From an uncultured Clostridia bacterium (GTDB lineage: Bacteria; Bacillota; Clostridia; TANB77; CAG-508), in contig CANQHC010000015.1 of assembly GCA_947623595.1 (NCBI GenBank), positions 1-45,416 on the forward strand: a stretch of 45,416 nt of DNA, written 5' to 3'. Each line of letters begins with the position of its first letter. Position 1 is the first letter of the stretch. The translations under genes and the position numbers were made by a program. Below the pieces are notes generated by a model. It ran no database searches, was not told the origin of the DNA, and worked only from the letters and a program-made list of their open reading frames with translations. Positions 45,343 to 45,416 of this stretch are shown here, one piece after another.

Positions 45343-45416
45343 ATCGAGTAGGAACTAAATGATTAATTCATTTAGTGTCCTCTCACACCACACGTACGTG
45401 CCGTTCGGCATACGGC
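45343..45416 (-). mobile_element. 3' end of a group II intron (domains V and VI)
   Basis: On the minus strand the edge reads GCCGTATGCCGAACGGCACG, a domain V-like hairpin, then TGGTGTGAGAGGAC. A domain VI stem follows (ACTAAATGA..TCATTTAGT), and then CCTACTCGAT, the usual branch-site and 3' end of bacterial group II introns. The intron ends at about 45343. The ribozyme core and any reverse transcriptase gene lie beyond the window. One base in the outer domain V stem could not be paired with certainty because its 5' side is cut off. Confidence 0.65.

Overview
This window is very AT-rich DNA (roughly 28-30% G+C by eye) from a Gram-positive, low-GC bacterium. It is most likely an uncultivated gut- or rumen-type Clostridia member. 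The evidence is the dcw start order mraZ - rsmH - ftsL with MraZ-box repeats in the leader, a class B penicillin-binding protein of the SpoVD/FtsI type, consensus sigma-A promoters, strong Shine-Dalgarno sites, and many MBG, cohesin, dockerin and FIVAR-like surface modules. Every gene I can support lies on the minus strand, so transcription runs from right to left.

Right end (about 42.5-45.4 kb): a group II intron 3' end (domains V and VI) enters at the right edge. It is followed by the mraZ promoter, three MraZ boxes at exact 10-bp spacing, mraZ, an unusual array of about 16 A-rich boxes, a hairpin, rsmH, an FtsL-like gene and a terminator. The dcw operon therefore stops after ftsL. The class B PBP that usually follows ftsL in Clostridia lies 30 kb further on.

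Middle (12.3-42.4 kb): a block of envelope and surface genes sits between ftsL and the PBP gene. In transcription order it holds a DUF4358-like membrane protein, an MBOAT O-acyltransferase and a DHHW/AlgJ-like partner (polymer acylation at the cell surface), a Pro/Asp/Ser-rich membrane-anchored protein with atypical base composition, a 5475-residue MBG-repeat protein, a small membrane protein, a cohesin protein adjoining a dockerin protein, and a zinc-ribbon protein next to a TPM-domain protein. Most of these units have their own promoter and several have clear terminators.

Left end (1-12.1 kb): the PBP gene is intact through its SxxK, SxN and KTG motifs, but its last 25 or so residues do not look like the family. 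Its stop codon overlaps the start of a large serine recombinase. This looks like an integration site. Two recombinase clusters, about 7-10 kb and 0-3 kb, flank a single surface-protein gene (3302-6649) that has its own promoter and terminator. The first recombinase of each cluster is a close paralogue of the other, and the second recombinase of each cluster carries a frameshift. The missing 3' end of the PBP gene is not in the window, so the element extends past the left edge or the gene is permanently remodelled.

The most interesting points are the possibly excisable recombinase element in the PBP gene, the adjacent cohesin-dockerin pair with no catalytic domains, the giant repeat protein with three levels of repetition, and the unexplained box array between mraZ and rsmH.
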